The notes below the pieces were generated by a model, which saw only the letters and a program-made list of their open reading frames with translations, had not been told where the DNA came from and ran no database searches. Shown here piece after piece: positions 10,390-17,041 of a stretch of DNA of 36,395 nucleotides. The position numbers and the translations under genes were made by a program. This stretch comes from DASVLX01 sp035552275 (GTDB taxonomy: Bacteria; Actinomycetota; Actinomycetes; Mycobacteriales; Pseudonocardiaceae): positions 1-36,395 of the forward strand of contig DASZLR010000199.1 in assembly GCA_035552275.1 (NCBI GenBank), read 5' to 3'. How positions within the stretch are numbered: position 1 is the first letter of the stretch; every line of letters starts with the position of its first letter.

Positions 10390-10430
10390 GAATGTGGGGG
10401 GCCAGTATCGCTCGCTGGCCCCCCACATTC
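10390..10430 (+). terminator. Strong bidirectional terminator after pknB
   Basis: A perfect 16-bp stem (10390-10405 and 10415-10430, arm GAATGTGGGGGGCCAG) encloses a 9-base loop. It lies between the convergent pknB and the small secreted protein gene, only 6 bases past the latter's stop, and would end both transcripts. Confidence 0.9.
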
Positions 10431-10436
10431 AGTCCG

Positions 10437-10811
10437 TCAGTAGCCACCCAGGCCGTAAGCCTGAAAACCGAGATCTTGATTACTCGTGCCGGCCGGAATC
10501 AATACATCGCTCCCGGTGCAGTCCGAGTTCTGCCAGGCCCGCTGGTCCTCACCGGTGTTGTTGATTGATGAGCGGAATCCGTCGGAGATGAGTGTCGGCC
10601 GACAGTAACCGGGGTCGACGGGAAGGCCGCCCTCGGTGCCGTACGGACTGGTCGAGTTGAAGTTGGTCAGATCGAAGTTGCAGATGGTGCCGCTGTCGCA
10701 TGGTTCATGCGGCCGGACGGTATCCGCATGCGCGCTGGCCGGCAATGCCACCAGAACCACCGGCACCAATGCCGCCATAATGAGACCACCGGCATGACGA
10801 AAAACTGACAT
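10437..10811 (-). CDS. Small secreted cysteine protein, possibly peptidase-inhibitor I36-like
   Basis: A protein of 124 residues with a signal peptide (basic start, hydrophobic core MAALVPVVLVALPASA, likely cleavage after ASAHA near residue 29). The mature part of about 95 residues has four cysteines (CDSGTIC, GYCRP, SDCTGSD) and ends in GLGGY. The CDSGTICNF motif, the SSINNTG segment and the size resemble secreted I36-type (crystallin-fold) inhibitors of Streptomyces, but I cannot prove this by eye. GAGGGGAAAGAG precedes the ATG. It sits between pknB and pabA, where the mycobacterial order has nothing, so it is a lineage-specific insertion. Confidence 0.75.
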   Translation of the reverse strand: MSVFRHAGGLIMAALVPVVLVALPASAHADTVRPHEPCDSGTICNFDLTNFNSTSPYGTEGGLPVDPGYCRPTLISDGFRSSINNTGEDQRAWQNSDCTGSDVLIPAGTSNQDLGFQAYGLGGY

Positions 10812-10844
10812 CTCTTTCCCCTCAGCCCTCTATCGCGCTGATAA

Positions 10845-10871
10845 AAGTAGTGCGACCTGATCGCGCTACTT
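10845..10871. promoter_or_regulatory. Inverted repeat in the upstream region of the secreted protein gene
   Basis: AAGTAGTGCGA (10845-10855) and TCGCGCTACTT (10861-10871) pair over 11 positions with one G-T, around loop CCTGA. It lies 34-60 bases ahead of the start codon at 10811, where the promoter should be. It could be an operator or a 5'-UTR hairpin. Confidence 0.5.
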
Positions 10872-10958
10872 GTCCAGCACACCATCGACCCGGCGTGGTC
10901 ACCACCGCCAGTCGAGTGGGACCTCGGCCACAATAGGTGACTAGCCGATTACTTATCG

Positions 10959-11615
10959 TCACCAAGCGGCTGCGGCGAGTTGGCGCATCTCGGCTTCCAG
11001 GCTGCCGACGACGGCCTCGTCCACCGGCGCTCCGCAGACGGCCAGCCAGTTGGCCAGCATCCGGTGGCCACCTTCAGTGAGCACCGACTCCGGGTGGAAC
11101 TGCACACCCTCCACCGGCAGCTCGCGATGCCGCATCGCCATCACCAGACCGCTGTCAGTCCGGCCGGTGACCTCGAACTCGTCCGGGATGGTGTCGGCGC
11201 GCACGGCCAGCGAGTGGTACCGGGTCGCGGTGAACGGATCGGGCAGGCCGGCCAGCACGCCGACGCCGCCATGCCGCACCAGGCTTGTCTTGCCGTGCAA
11301 CAGTTCCGGCGCCCGCTCGATCACCGCGCCCCACGCCGCGCCGATGGCCTGATGCCCGAGACAGACGCCGAGCACCGGCAGTTCCCGCGCGGCGCAGTCG
11401 CGAATGATCTCGATGCTGTGCCCGGCCTGATCCGGCGTACCCGGCCCGGGACTGATCAGCACCCCGCCCACGCCGGCGAACGTGGCCGCGCGCCGCTGGG
11501 CCGCCAACTCCGCGTCGTCGTTGCGGTGCACCACCGACTCGACGCCCAGCTGCGCCAGGTACTGCACCAGGTTGTAGACGAAGCTGTCGTAGTTGTCGAC
11601 CACCAGCACCCGCAT
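10959..11615 (-). CDS. pabA: Anthranilate/aminodeoxychorismate synthase glutamine amidotransferase subunit
   Basis: A 218-residue class I glutamine amidotransferase that hydrolyses glutamine to supply ammonia for chorismate amination in folate or tryptophan synthesis. It starts MRVLVVDNYDSFVYNLVQYL. The oxyanion motif is LISPGPGTPDQAG, the nucleophile is in GVCLGHQAIG, and the His-Glu pair is in GVQFHPESVLTEGG. Length and motifs are normal. Its neighbours are those of M. tuberculosis trpG/pabA (Rv0013), next to pknB. It follows the 51-residue membrane protein gene after a gap of 10 bases, so sortase, small protein and pabA form one operon. Confidence 0.93.
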   Translation of the reverse strand: MRVLVVDNYDSFVYNLVQYLAQLGVESVVHRNDDAELAAQRRAATFAGVGGVLISPGPGTPDQAGHSIEIIRDCAARELPVLGVCLGHQAIGAAWGAVIERAPELLHGKTSLVRHGGVGVLAGLPDPFTATRYHSLAVRADTIPDEFEVTGRTDSGLVMAMRHRELPVEGVQFHPESVLTEGGHRMLANWLAVCGAPVDEAVVGSLEAEMRQLAAAAW

Positions 11616-11625
11616 GGTGGCCAGA

Positions 11626-11781
11626 CTAGCCGCTGGTCACGTTGTTGAATGGCAGCAACGGATCGACGGCCGGGAAGATCACGAAGAACAGCAGCGCGAC
11701 CACCCCGCACACCAGCACGATCGCCAGGATCAGCCGGACCGCGAGCGGACCGGGCAGATGCCGCCAGACCCAGCCGTACAT
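11626..11781 (-). CDS. Small single-pass membrane protein (51 residues)
   Basis: It reads MYGWVWRHLPGPLAVR, then a hydrophobic helix at about residues 17-37, then FPAVDPLLPFNNVTSG. The ATG overlaps the sortase stop by one base (TGATG), which implies translational coupling. Codon use is GC-rich at third positions like its neighbours. The composition (aromatic basic start, one helix, VDPLLPFN end) resembles small proteins I recall next to pabA in other actinobacteria, though I cannot confirm that here. Its role is unknown; a partner of the sortase or of the division machinery (crgA lies across the promoter) is only an inference. Its size makes it easy to miss. Confidence 0.8.
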   Translation of the reverse strand: MYGWVWRHLPGPLAVRLILAIVLVCGVVALLFFVIFPAVDPLLPFNNVTSG

Positions 11782-13040
11782 CAGGACTGCTCCCGCATCT
11801 CGGGCGGCATCGCGTTCGCGTTGGCCGAGTTCTTCGCGTACTGCTTCACCAGCACCGCGTGCACGATCATCCGCTGGGTCGCGGAGAACTGCGGGTTACA
11901 GGTGGTCAGCGTCATCAGCGCCGCCTCCTGGCCGGCCGGGATGGTGGCGTTCGGGTGGTGCGGCACGGTGGCCACCTCATCGCCCTCGCTGGGCAGCACG
12001 ATCTCCTGTCCGACGGTCTGCGCGTAGATCCCGCCCAGCGGCAGGACCTTGCCGTCGCCGTCCGTGCCGGCGCACAGCGGCTGGGCGCCCTTGCCGGTCG
12101 ACCAGTTCGGGATCTCGTTCGCCATCGGCAGCACCCGGTAGACGTACCAGTTCGCGGAGGTCTCCACGATGACCGAGTCGCAGGACTGCAACAGGCCCAG
12201 GTCATTGAACGGAGCGCCCTGGCCGACCCGGTGCCCGGCCACCGCGAAATTGCCCGGATCGCCGGGCAGCGCGCTGCCGACGTAGTGACCGGGCCCGATC
12301 GCCAGGTCGTTGGTGGTGGTGCCCTCGATGACGGTGAAGTGGTAGTCGGTGCCCAGGGACGGGATGTACATCTTGGCGATCCCGCTGCCGTCGGCGAGAT
12401 CGTAGTGGTCGGTCCGCGAGCCGTCCGTGCCCCACTGCTGGTCCAGCGCGTTGGTCGCCGAGGCCTGCTTCGCCGCGGAGAAGATGTTGGTGACGTACAG
12501 CTCGTAGACCACGAACAGCAGGATGATCATGCCGCCGGTGATCAGCACCTCGCCGAAGGCGCGCACGATCGACCCGCCGCGACCACCACCGGAGGGCGGC
12601 CGGTTGGGCGAACCGCCGCCGGGATCGTCGGGTGGGTCCCGGTCGTCCCAGTCGTCCCGGTAGCCATCGGCATCGTCGCGGTAGCCGCCATCATCGGCGT
12701 ACTCGTCACGATCGTCGTGCCGGCCGTTCTGGTGGCCGTGATAGTCGTCCCGGTAGCCGCCGTAGTCATCGACCAGATAGTCCGGATGGTCCAGCACATC
12801 CGACCGGCTCAGATACACGGTCGGGTTGTCCGGCGGCGGTTGCGTGCGGTGTCGTTCGCGCCGCGGATCGGCCCGTGGATCGAGGCGCGGATCAACGCCC
12901 CGACCCAGCCCCGGCTCCGGGCGCAACGGCGGTCTCGGCCGTGCGGACGGGACGGACGACGGCCCCGGCGCAGCGCCCGGCGAGGGCGGCGGCGACAACC
13001 GCTGACGCCCTACCCCGTGTGGGGGCGGCTGCTGCCTCAC
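11781..13040 (-). CDS. Class E sortase with a long disordered N-terminus
   Basis: A 419-residue membrane-anchored transpeptidase. Class E sortases in actinobacteria attach LAxTG-type surface proteins or pilins to the wall. The GTG start at 13040 has GGAGG 7 bases ahead. Residues 1-160 are a Pro/Arg-rich then acidic disordered region with repeated YRDD units. A membrane helix spans about 162-183. The catalytic domain carries His270 (AVAGHR), Cys381 (LTTCNPQF) and Arg390 (TQRMIVHAVL), the full triad. It is divergent from crgA and first in an operon with the 51-residue protein and pabA. The long charged cytoplasmic tail is unusual next to the short tails of many sortases. Confidence 0.93.
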   Translation of the reverse strand: MRQQPPPHGVGRQRLSPPPSPGAAPGPSSVPSARPRPPLRPEPGLGRGVDPRLDPRADPRRERHRTQPPPDNPTVYLSRSDVLDHPDYLVDDYGGYRDDYHGHQNGRHDDRDEYADDGGYRDDADGYRDDWDDRDPPDDPGGGSPNRPPSGGGRGGSIVRAFGEVLITGGMIILLFVVYELYVTNIFSAAKQASATNALDQQWGTDGSRTDHYDLADGSGIAKMYIPSLGTDYHFTVIEGTTTNDLAIGPGHYVGSALPGDPGNFAVAGHRVGQGAPFNDLGLLQSCDSVIVETSANWYVYRVLPMANEIPNWSTGKGAQPLCAGTDGDGKVLPLGGIYAQTVGQEIVLPSEGDEVATVPHHPNATIPAGQEAALMTLTTCNPQFSATQRMIVHAVLVKQYAKNSANANAMPPEMREQS

Positions 13041-13097
13041 CGTCGAACCTCCGAACTGACCCGGTGCCGTACTCGTTGTTCGCGTGCGGCGTCAGCT

Positions 13098-13150
13098 ACG
13101 TTAACGTGTTCACCTGTGAGGTGGTTGTGGCCTGCCGGCAACCACTCACA
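13098..13150. promoter_or_regulatory. Divergent sortase/crgA control region with palindrome and hairpin
   Basis: The 146-base gap between the divergent starts holds ACGTTAACGT (13098-13107), a perfect 10-bp palindrome. It also holds a hairpin: TGTGAGGTGGTTG (13115-13127) against CAACCACTCACA (13139-13150), 12 pairs with one bulged G. The hairpin ends 36 bases before the crgA ATG and may sit in its 5' leader. Confidence 0.55.
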
Positions 13151-13186
13151 GCAACATCAGCGCCGGTGTCGCCGAACGAGGACAAA

Positions 13187-13453
13187 ATGCCCAAGTCCAA
13201 GGTCCGCAAGAAGGACGTCTACACGCCACCGCCAGACCGCCTGACCCCGGTCAAGGCGAAGCTGGCTGGGCCGTCCCATCCCATCTACGTGGGCGTGATG
13301 CTCGCGATGATGGTGATCGGTCTGGCCTGGCTGGTGGTTACCTACCTCGCGTCGGACAAGATCTCGTTCATGTCCTCGCTGGGCTCGTGGAACTTCGCGA
13401 TCGGCTTCGCGCTGATGATCGGCGGGCTGTTGATGACCATGCGGTGGCGCTGA
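13187..13453 (+). CDS. crgA: CrgA cell-division protein
   Basis: An 88-residue protein with two membrane helices (about 33-54 and 66-84) and a basic N-terminus MPKSKVRKKDVYTPPPDR. CrgA helps assemble the divisome, recruiting FtsI/PbpB and interacting with FtsZ and FtsQ; in Streptomyces it restrains septation. ATG 13187 is chosen because the protein then starts with the conserved basic PKSKVRKK segment and GAGGA lies just upstream; the long in-frame extension is antisense to the sortase gene. Ends in MRWR, typical of the family. The gene order beside a PH-domain protein matches Rv0011c-Rv0010c. Confidence 0.96.
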   Translation: MPKSKVRKKDVYTPPPDRLTPVKAKLAGPSHPIYVGVMLAMMVIGLAWLVVTYLASDKISFMSSLGSWNFAIGFALMIGGLLMTMRWR

Positions 13454-13601
13454 TCTGGGTGTGATCCAGCACTGACCGGCAGTGTTCATCTCGGACTGGT
13501 TCATTCGGGCGAACGCCGCCGCGCACTCGAACGTGTGACACAGTTCACCTCGCCGCCACCAAACGACACTGCTGTAAGTCATCCCCACTGGGGACAACTC
13601 C

Positions 13602-13610
13602 TGTGGATAA
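13602..13610 (-). promoter_or_regulatory. Perfect DnaA-box 9-mer at the start of the PH-domain gene
   Basis: The minus strand reads TTATCCACA, the exact bacterial DnaA-box consensus. It covers the GTG start codon at 13603. A single box may be chance, though the region is expected to lie near oriC. Confidence 0.5.
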
Positions 13611-14055
13611 CTCGATGGACCGCGATTCGCCCCGCACGGCCTGGTCGCCCAGGCCGGTCGTCGTCGTGCTGGGCTGGGTGTTCGCCGCCGCGGCGTTGGC
13701 GTGGACGCTGCTCGGTTCGGCGCCCGCCGGCCGGCTGCTCACCGGGGTGGCCACCGTCGCGCTGGTCCTGCTCGCCAGCCACGGCAGCGCGGCCCGGCCC
13801 CGGCTGGCCGCCGACGACACCGGCGTCACCGTCCGCCAGCTCACTACCCGCCGGCACTGGCCGTGGCGATCGGTGAAGATCTCGGTGACCCGGTTCCGCC
13901 GCTTCGGCCGGCAGGTCGCCCTGCTCGAAGTCGACGGCGATGACGACGACGGCGTGGAGCGGCTGGTCGTCCTCGGCTGGCTCGACCTGGGCGCCGAACC
14001 GCACGAGGTCTACCAAGCCCTGCGCCGGCTCCGACCCCACGACCTGCGCCCATAA
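13603..14055 (+). CDS. PH-domain-containing membrane protein (Rv0010c-like)
   Basis: A 150-residue protein with two hydrophobic segments (about 19-34 and 44-58) followed by a cytoplasmic domain with GVTVRQLTTRRHWPWRSV and RQVALLEVDG, which fit the bacterial PH-like domain found beside crgA in mycobacteria. It ends in a basic stretch, RRLRPHDLRP. The start is GTG 13603, with GGGGA 10 bases upstream; ATG 13615 is an alternative that removes four residues. The molecular role is not known. Synteny with Rv0010c between crgA and ppiA is the strongest argument. Confidence 0.82.
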   Translation: MDNSMDRDSPRTAWSPRPVVVVLGWVFAAAALAWTLLGSAPAGRLLTGVATVALVLLASHGSAARPRLAADDTGVTVRQLTTRRHWPWRSVKISVTRFRRFGRQVALLEVDGDDDDGVERLVVLGWLDLGAEPHEVYQALRRLRPHDLRP

Positions 14056-14081
14056 GCGACCCACCGCGTCAGCGTCGGTCC

Positions 14082-14228
14082 TTGGGGCAGGTCCAGGCGC
14101 TTTTCCAGAATCTCCCGCCGGTAGCCGTGGCATGGTGGCTGGCCGAACGCCGGGCGGACGACGAAGTATTTGGTGCGGATGATCCGCTTCAGGATCCGTG
14201 GGCGCAGGTTCCGCGCGAAGACGGTTGA
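14082..14228 (+). CDS. Unassigned short reading frame, possible remnant
   Basis: Between the PH gene and the rhomboid stop, one plus frame reads QALFQNLPPVAVAWWLAERR and then an acidic segment with DDPLQDPWAQVPRED before a stop at 14226-14228. It looks protein-like (tryptophans, amphipathic and acidic blocks) but has no ATG and no Shine-Dalgarno; only TTG 14082 or GTG 14127 could start it. Third positions are less GC-rich than in the neighbours. It may be the 3' end of a lost gene. I do not recognise it. Confidence 0.25.
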   Translation: MGQVQALFQNLPPVAVAWWLAERRADDEVFGADDPLQDPWAQVPREDG

Positions 14229-14253
14229 TGGCGTTCCACTGAGACCGGGCCAG

Positions 14254-15153
14254 CTAAACGAGAGCGGACGCCAGTTGGGCGCTGCGCACCGTCAGCAGCG
14301 CGACCAGCACCACCAACACCGCGGCCGTGGCGCCGAGCTGCCAGACCAGCCGGCGGTCTCGCGGCGCGTACACCATCAGGGCCGCCACCAGCGCGCCGGT
14401 GACCAGCCCGCCCAGGTGCCCGAGCACCGAGATGCCCGGAATCGCGAAACTGAGGACCAGGTTGATGGCGATCATGCCGATCACCGAGCTGGGGTTGAGT
14501 TTCAGCCGGATCGCCACCACCAGCACGGCGCCCATCAGCCCGAACACCGCACCGGACGCGCCGGCCACCGGACCGTCCGGGTTGCCGAACAGCATCACCG
14601 AGGCGCTGCCGCCGAGCAGCGACAGCAGGTAGATCGCGGTGAACCGCCAGCGCCCCAGCACCAGTTCCAGATCCCGGCCGATCACCCACAGCGCGAACAT
14701 GTTCATCGCGATGTGCAGCGGCCCGTAGTGCAGGAAGCCGGACGTGACCACCTGCCACCACGAGCCGGTGGCGGTGTAGCTCGGCCACAGCACCAGTTCG
14801 GCGAACAGCTGGGAGTTGTAGTTGTTGATCGGGCTCCCGGCGGCGATCGCGGTCAGCGCGTACACCGCGACGTTGAGCCCCACCAGGGTGGGCACCACGA
14901 CCGGCCTGCGGGTCGACCGCGCGGGCGCCGGCATCGAGGACTGCCACCGCCGGGTGCCGCGCTGACCCTCCTTGACGCAGTCGACGCACTGGTAGCCGAC
15001 CGCGGCTTCGCGCAGGCAGTCCGGACAGGCCGGCCGCTCGCACCGACTGCACCGCAGCGCGGTCTGTCGGTCCGGATGCCGCACGCACACCACCGGGGCC
15101 GCCGGCTCTCCGATCGGGCCGACCGGCGGACCTGGTTGCTGGGGCACGGCCAC
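14254..15153 (-). CDS. Rhomboid intramembrane serine protease with N-terminal zinc-binding domain
   Basis: A protein of 299 residues. The N-terminus has Cys/His pairs C23-x2-H26, C35-x2-C38, C43-x2-C46 and C56-x2-C59, a B-box-like zinc module of actinobacterial rhomboids. About six membrane helices follow from residue 84. Catalytic Ser200 lies in GASGAVFG and His246 in VLGHLGG, with the HxxxN-type LHIAMNMF motif before them. It cleaves membrane protein substrates within the bilayer; the substrate here is unknown. The GTG start at 15153 lies 14 bases after the ppiA stop, so the two share a transcript. GTG 15147 is another possible start. Confidence 0.93.
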   Translation of the reverse strand: MAVPQQPGPPVGPIGEPAAPVVCVRHPDRQTALRCSRCERPACPDCLREAAVGYQCVDCVKEGQRGTRRWQSSMPAPARSTRRPVVVPTLVGLNVAVYALTAIAAGSPINNYNSQLFAELVLWPSYTATGSWWQVVTSGFLHYGPLHIAMNMFALWVIGRDLELVLGRWRFTAIYLLSLLGGSASVMLFGNPDGPVAGASGAVFGLMGAVLVVAIRLKLNPSSVIGMIAINLVLSFAIPGISVLGHLGGLVTGALVAALMVYAPRDRRLVWQLGATAAVLVVLVALLTVRSAQLASALV

Positions 15154-15167
15154 GCGAGCCAGCTCTC

Positions 15168-15716
15168 TCAGTCGCGCTCGATGGTGATCTTCTCGATGAC
15201 CACATCGGTCAGCGGCTTGTCACCGGCGGCGGTCGGCACGCTGCCGATGGCGTCCACCACGTCGCGGGAGGGCTGGTCGGCCACCTCGCCGAAGATCGTG
15301 TGCTTGCGGTTCAGCCAGGTCGTCGGCGCCACGGTGATGAAGAACTGGGAGCCGTTGGTGCCCGGGCCGGCGTTGGCCATCGCCAGCAGGTAGGGCCTGC
15401 TGAACTGGAGATCGCCGTGGAACTCGTCGCCGAACTTGTAGCCCGGGCCGCCGCGGCCGGTGCCGGTCGGGTCGCCGCCCTGGAGCATGAAGCCCTTGAT
15501 CACCCGGTGGAAGATCGAGCCGTCGTAGAACGGCCCGGACGTCGTGTTCTGGGCGTTGGGCTGCGAGTAGTTCTTGGTTCCATCGGCGAGCTCGACGAAG
15601 TTGGCCACCGTCTTGGGCGCCTGGTTCTCGAACAGGTACAGCCGGATGTCGCCCTGCGAGGTGTGCAGGGTCGCCTTCAGCGGCGATTCGAAGAACGGTT
15701 CATTGCTGTCTGCCAC
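15168..15716 (-). CDS. ppiA: Cyclophilin-type peptidyl-prolyl cis-trans isomerase
   Basis: A 182-residue cytoplasmic cyclophilin that speeds proline isomerisation during folding. Motifs include FHRVIKGFMLQGGDPTGTGR (active-site Arg and Gln), LLAMANAGPGTNGSQFFITV and LNRKHTIFGEV. There is no signal peptide. GTG 15716 gives VADSNEPFFES; longer frames upstream are not protein-like. Synteny with Rv0009 supports the symbol. It is followed by rhomboid and divergent from the basic membrane protein gene at 15826. Confidence 0.95.
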   Translation of the reverse strand: MADSNEPFFESPLKATLHTSQGDIRLYLFENQAPKTVANFVELADGTKNYSQPNAQNTTSGPFYDGSIFHRVIKGFMLQGGDPTGTGRGGPGYKFGDEFHGDLQFSRPYLLAMANAGPGTNGSQFFITVAPTTWLNRKHTIFGEVADQPSRDVVDAIGSVPTAAGDKPLTDVVIEKITIERD

Positions 15717-15825
15717 CCGTCCATCGTGCCATCCGCTGCGAGATGCCCGTGGACGGGGCAGGATCAACTGGGTGGCAGGTCGGCCTACCACAACAGCACG
15801 CATAGATATGGATGAGGTGAAGGCC

Positions 15826-16422
15826 ATGACCCCAGCTGCCGAGACGACACGCGGGGCCGTCGACGCCCGAATGCGGTCCCTGCGGCTTGGTATGGCACGT
15901 GCCGGGCGGATCGGCCGGGACCGGGCGACCCGCGCCGCGGCCGCGACCGAGCAGGCGCTCACCGAGCGCGGGATGGCTCCTCAGCGGCTGGCCCAGGCCC
16001 TGGCGGAGAACGCCGGAGTGGCCGGCGAGGAGCTCGCCAAGACGACCAGGCGGGCCCGGAAACGGATGGCGGGCAACGCCAAACGGACCCGGCAGGACCT
16101 GGCGCGGATCGCCAAGCAGGCACGCAAGGCGCGAGCGGTGGCGGAGCGGAAGGCCGCGAAGGCGGCCAACTCGGCCGGCCGGCGGCGGCGCTGGCCGTGG
16201 CTGCTCGGCGCCGGCGCGATCGGGCTGGCGATCACCTACGCGGTGCGGGCGCGCCAGGCGGCGGCGCAGCGTTCGACCCGTTCGACCGCGTTCACCGCCG
16301 ACGCCGAGAACGCCGGGGACGACACCAACGGGGTCGATCGCGCCGCCGACCAGCGGTCGGATGACCAGACTCCGCAGCCGCGCCAGGCCGTCCGCGACGA
16401 TTCGATGACCCACCGGCAGTAG
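15826..16422 (+). CDS. Basic Ala/Arg/Lys-rich membrane protein, function unknown
   Basis: A protein of 198 residues. ATG 15826 has GAGG 8 bases upstream; ATG 15808 in the same frame lacks one. Residues 1-130 are helical and very rich in Ala, Arg and Lys (segments such as KRTRQDLARIAKQARKAR), likely a charged coiled coil or nucleic-acid/membrane-facing helix. One membrane helix follows RRRRWPW at about 133-150 (LLGAGAIGLAITYAV), then a polar, acidic tail of about 48 residues. The basic stretch recalls histone-H1-like tails, but I would not assign DNA binding. The gene ends 6 bases before a perfect palindrome. Confidence 0.8.
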   Translation: MTPAAETTRGAVDARMRSLRLGMARAGRIGRDRATRAAAATEQALTERGMAPQRLAQALAENAGVAGEELAKTTRRARKRMAGNAKRTRQDLARIAKQARKARAVAERKAAKAANSAGRRRRWPWLLGAGAIGLAITYAVRARQAAAQRSTRSTAFTADAENAGDDTNGVDRAADQRSDDQTPQPRQAVRDDSMTHRQ

Positions 16423-16427
16423 TCGTT

Positions 16428-16459
16428 CGGGGCGTCGTTCCACGTGGAACGACGCCCCG
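16428..16459. promoter_or_regulatory. Perfect 32-bp palindrome with parS-like core
   Basis: Positions 16428-16443 and 16444-16459 are exact reverse complements with no loop. The centre, GTTCCACGTGGAAC (16437-16450), matches the ParB site TGTTTCACGTGAAACA at 12 of 16 positions with symmetric differences. It lies between convergent genes, so a terminator role (stem with CACGTG folded into the tip) is the simpler explanation. A parS site is possible given the expected nearness to oriC. Confidence 0.6.
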
Positions 16460-16481
16460 GCGACACCGCTTGACGGCGGTC

Positions 16482-17021
16482 CTACAACCCGAGATCGCCG
16501 ATCGCGTCGGAGACGACCAGCCGCGCCTTGATGGTCTGCGCCTGGTTCGTGATGGCCACCACGGCGTTCCCGCCCTTGGCCACCGCGTACACCGCGCCGG
16601 AGCCGGTGGACAGGTAGCCGCCGGTCCACCCGGTCGGCTCGCTGGCCGGGCTGGCCGAGGACACCGGCGCCACCTGGTTGACCAGCGCCTGGGCCACCGC
16701 GGCATCGCCGGTGTAGACCCGTACGGTCATCTGCAGGCCGCCGTCGGGTCGGTAGAAGTAGCAGACTCGGTCGGACTGGCTGGCCGCGGAGACCTTCACG
16801 CTGCCGACGTGCTGCCCGTTCGCGTCCGCCACGGTGGACGAACTCAGGAACGAGCAGCTCGCCGAGCGTGCCGGCGGCGGAATGTCGGGCACCGCGACGC
16901 TGCTGGTCGGCGCGGCGGAACCAGCGGTGGTAGTGGCATCCGGGCTGGACGCTGCCTGGCCCGGACCGCAGGCGGCCAACAGTCCCAGGGCCGGCGCCAA
17001 GAGTAGAACGGCTCGTCTCAT
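16482..17021 (-). CDS. Putative secreted lipoprotein
   Basis: A 179-residue protein exported and lipid-anchored. From ATG 17021 it starts MRRAVLLLAPALGLLAAC, a signal peptide with lipobox LAAC (Cys18). A Ser/Thr/Pro linker follows, then a domain with CSFLSSSTVADANG and VCYFYRPDGGLQMTVRVY, whose two cysteines could pair. The pattern (Cys near ssTVAdA, Cys-x-F/Y, VRVY) resembles ligand-binding lipoproteins of the DUF3558/DUF2020 kind in actinobacteria, but I cannot choose between them. A TTG at 17036 would add five residues and is less likely. It lies 20 bases downstream of a methyltransferase start region, in the same direction. Confidence 0.78.
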   Translation of the reverse strand: MRRAVLLLAPALGLLAACGPGQAASSPDATTTAGSAAPTSSVAVPDIPPPARSASCSFLSSSTVADANGQHVGSVKVSAASQSDRVCYFYRPDGGLQMTVRVYTGDAAVAQALVNQVAPVSSASPASEPTGWTGGYLSTGSGAVYAVAKGGNAVVAITNQAQTIKARLVVSDAIGDLGL

Positions 17022-17041
17022 AGCCGCGGTAGTCAATCAGA

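Noticed and set aside
13454..13602. Terminator after crgA
   Set aside because: Only a 5-bp stem (CACTG/CAGTG) is visible, too weak to call.
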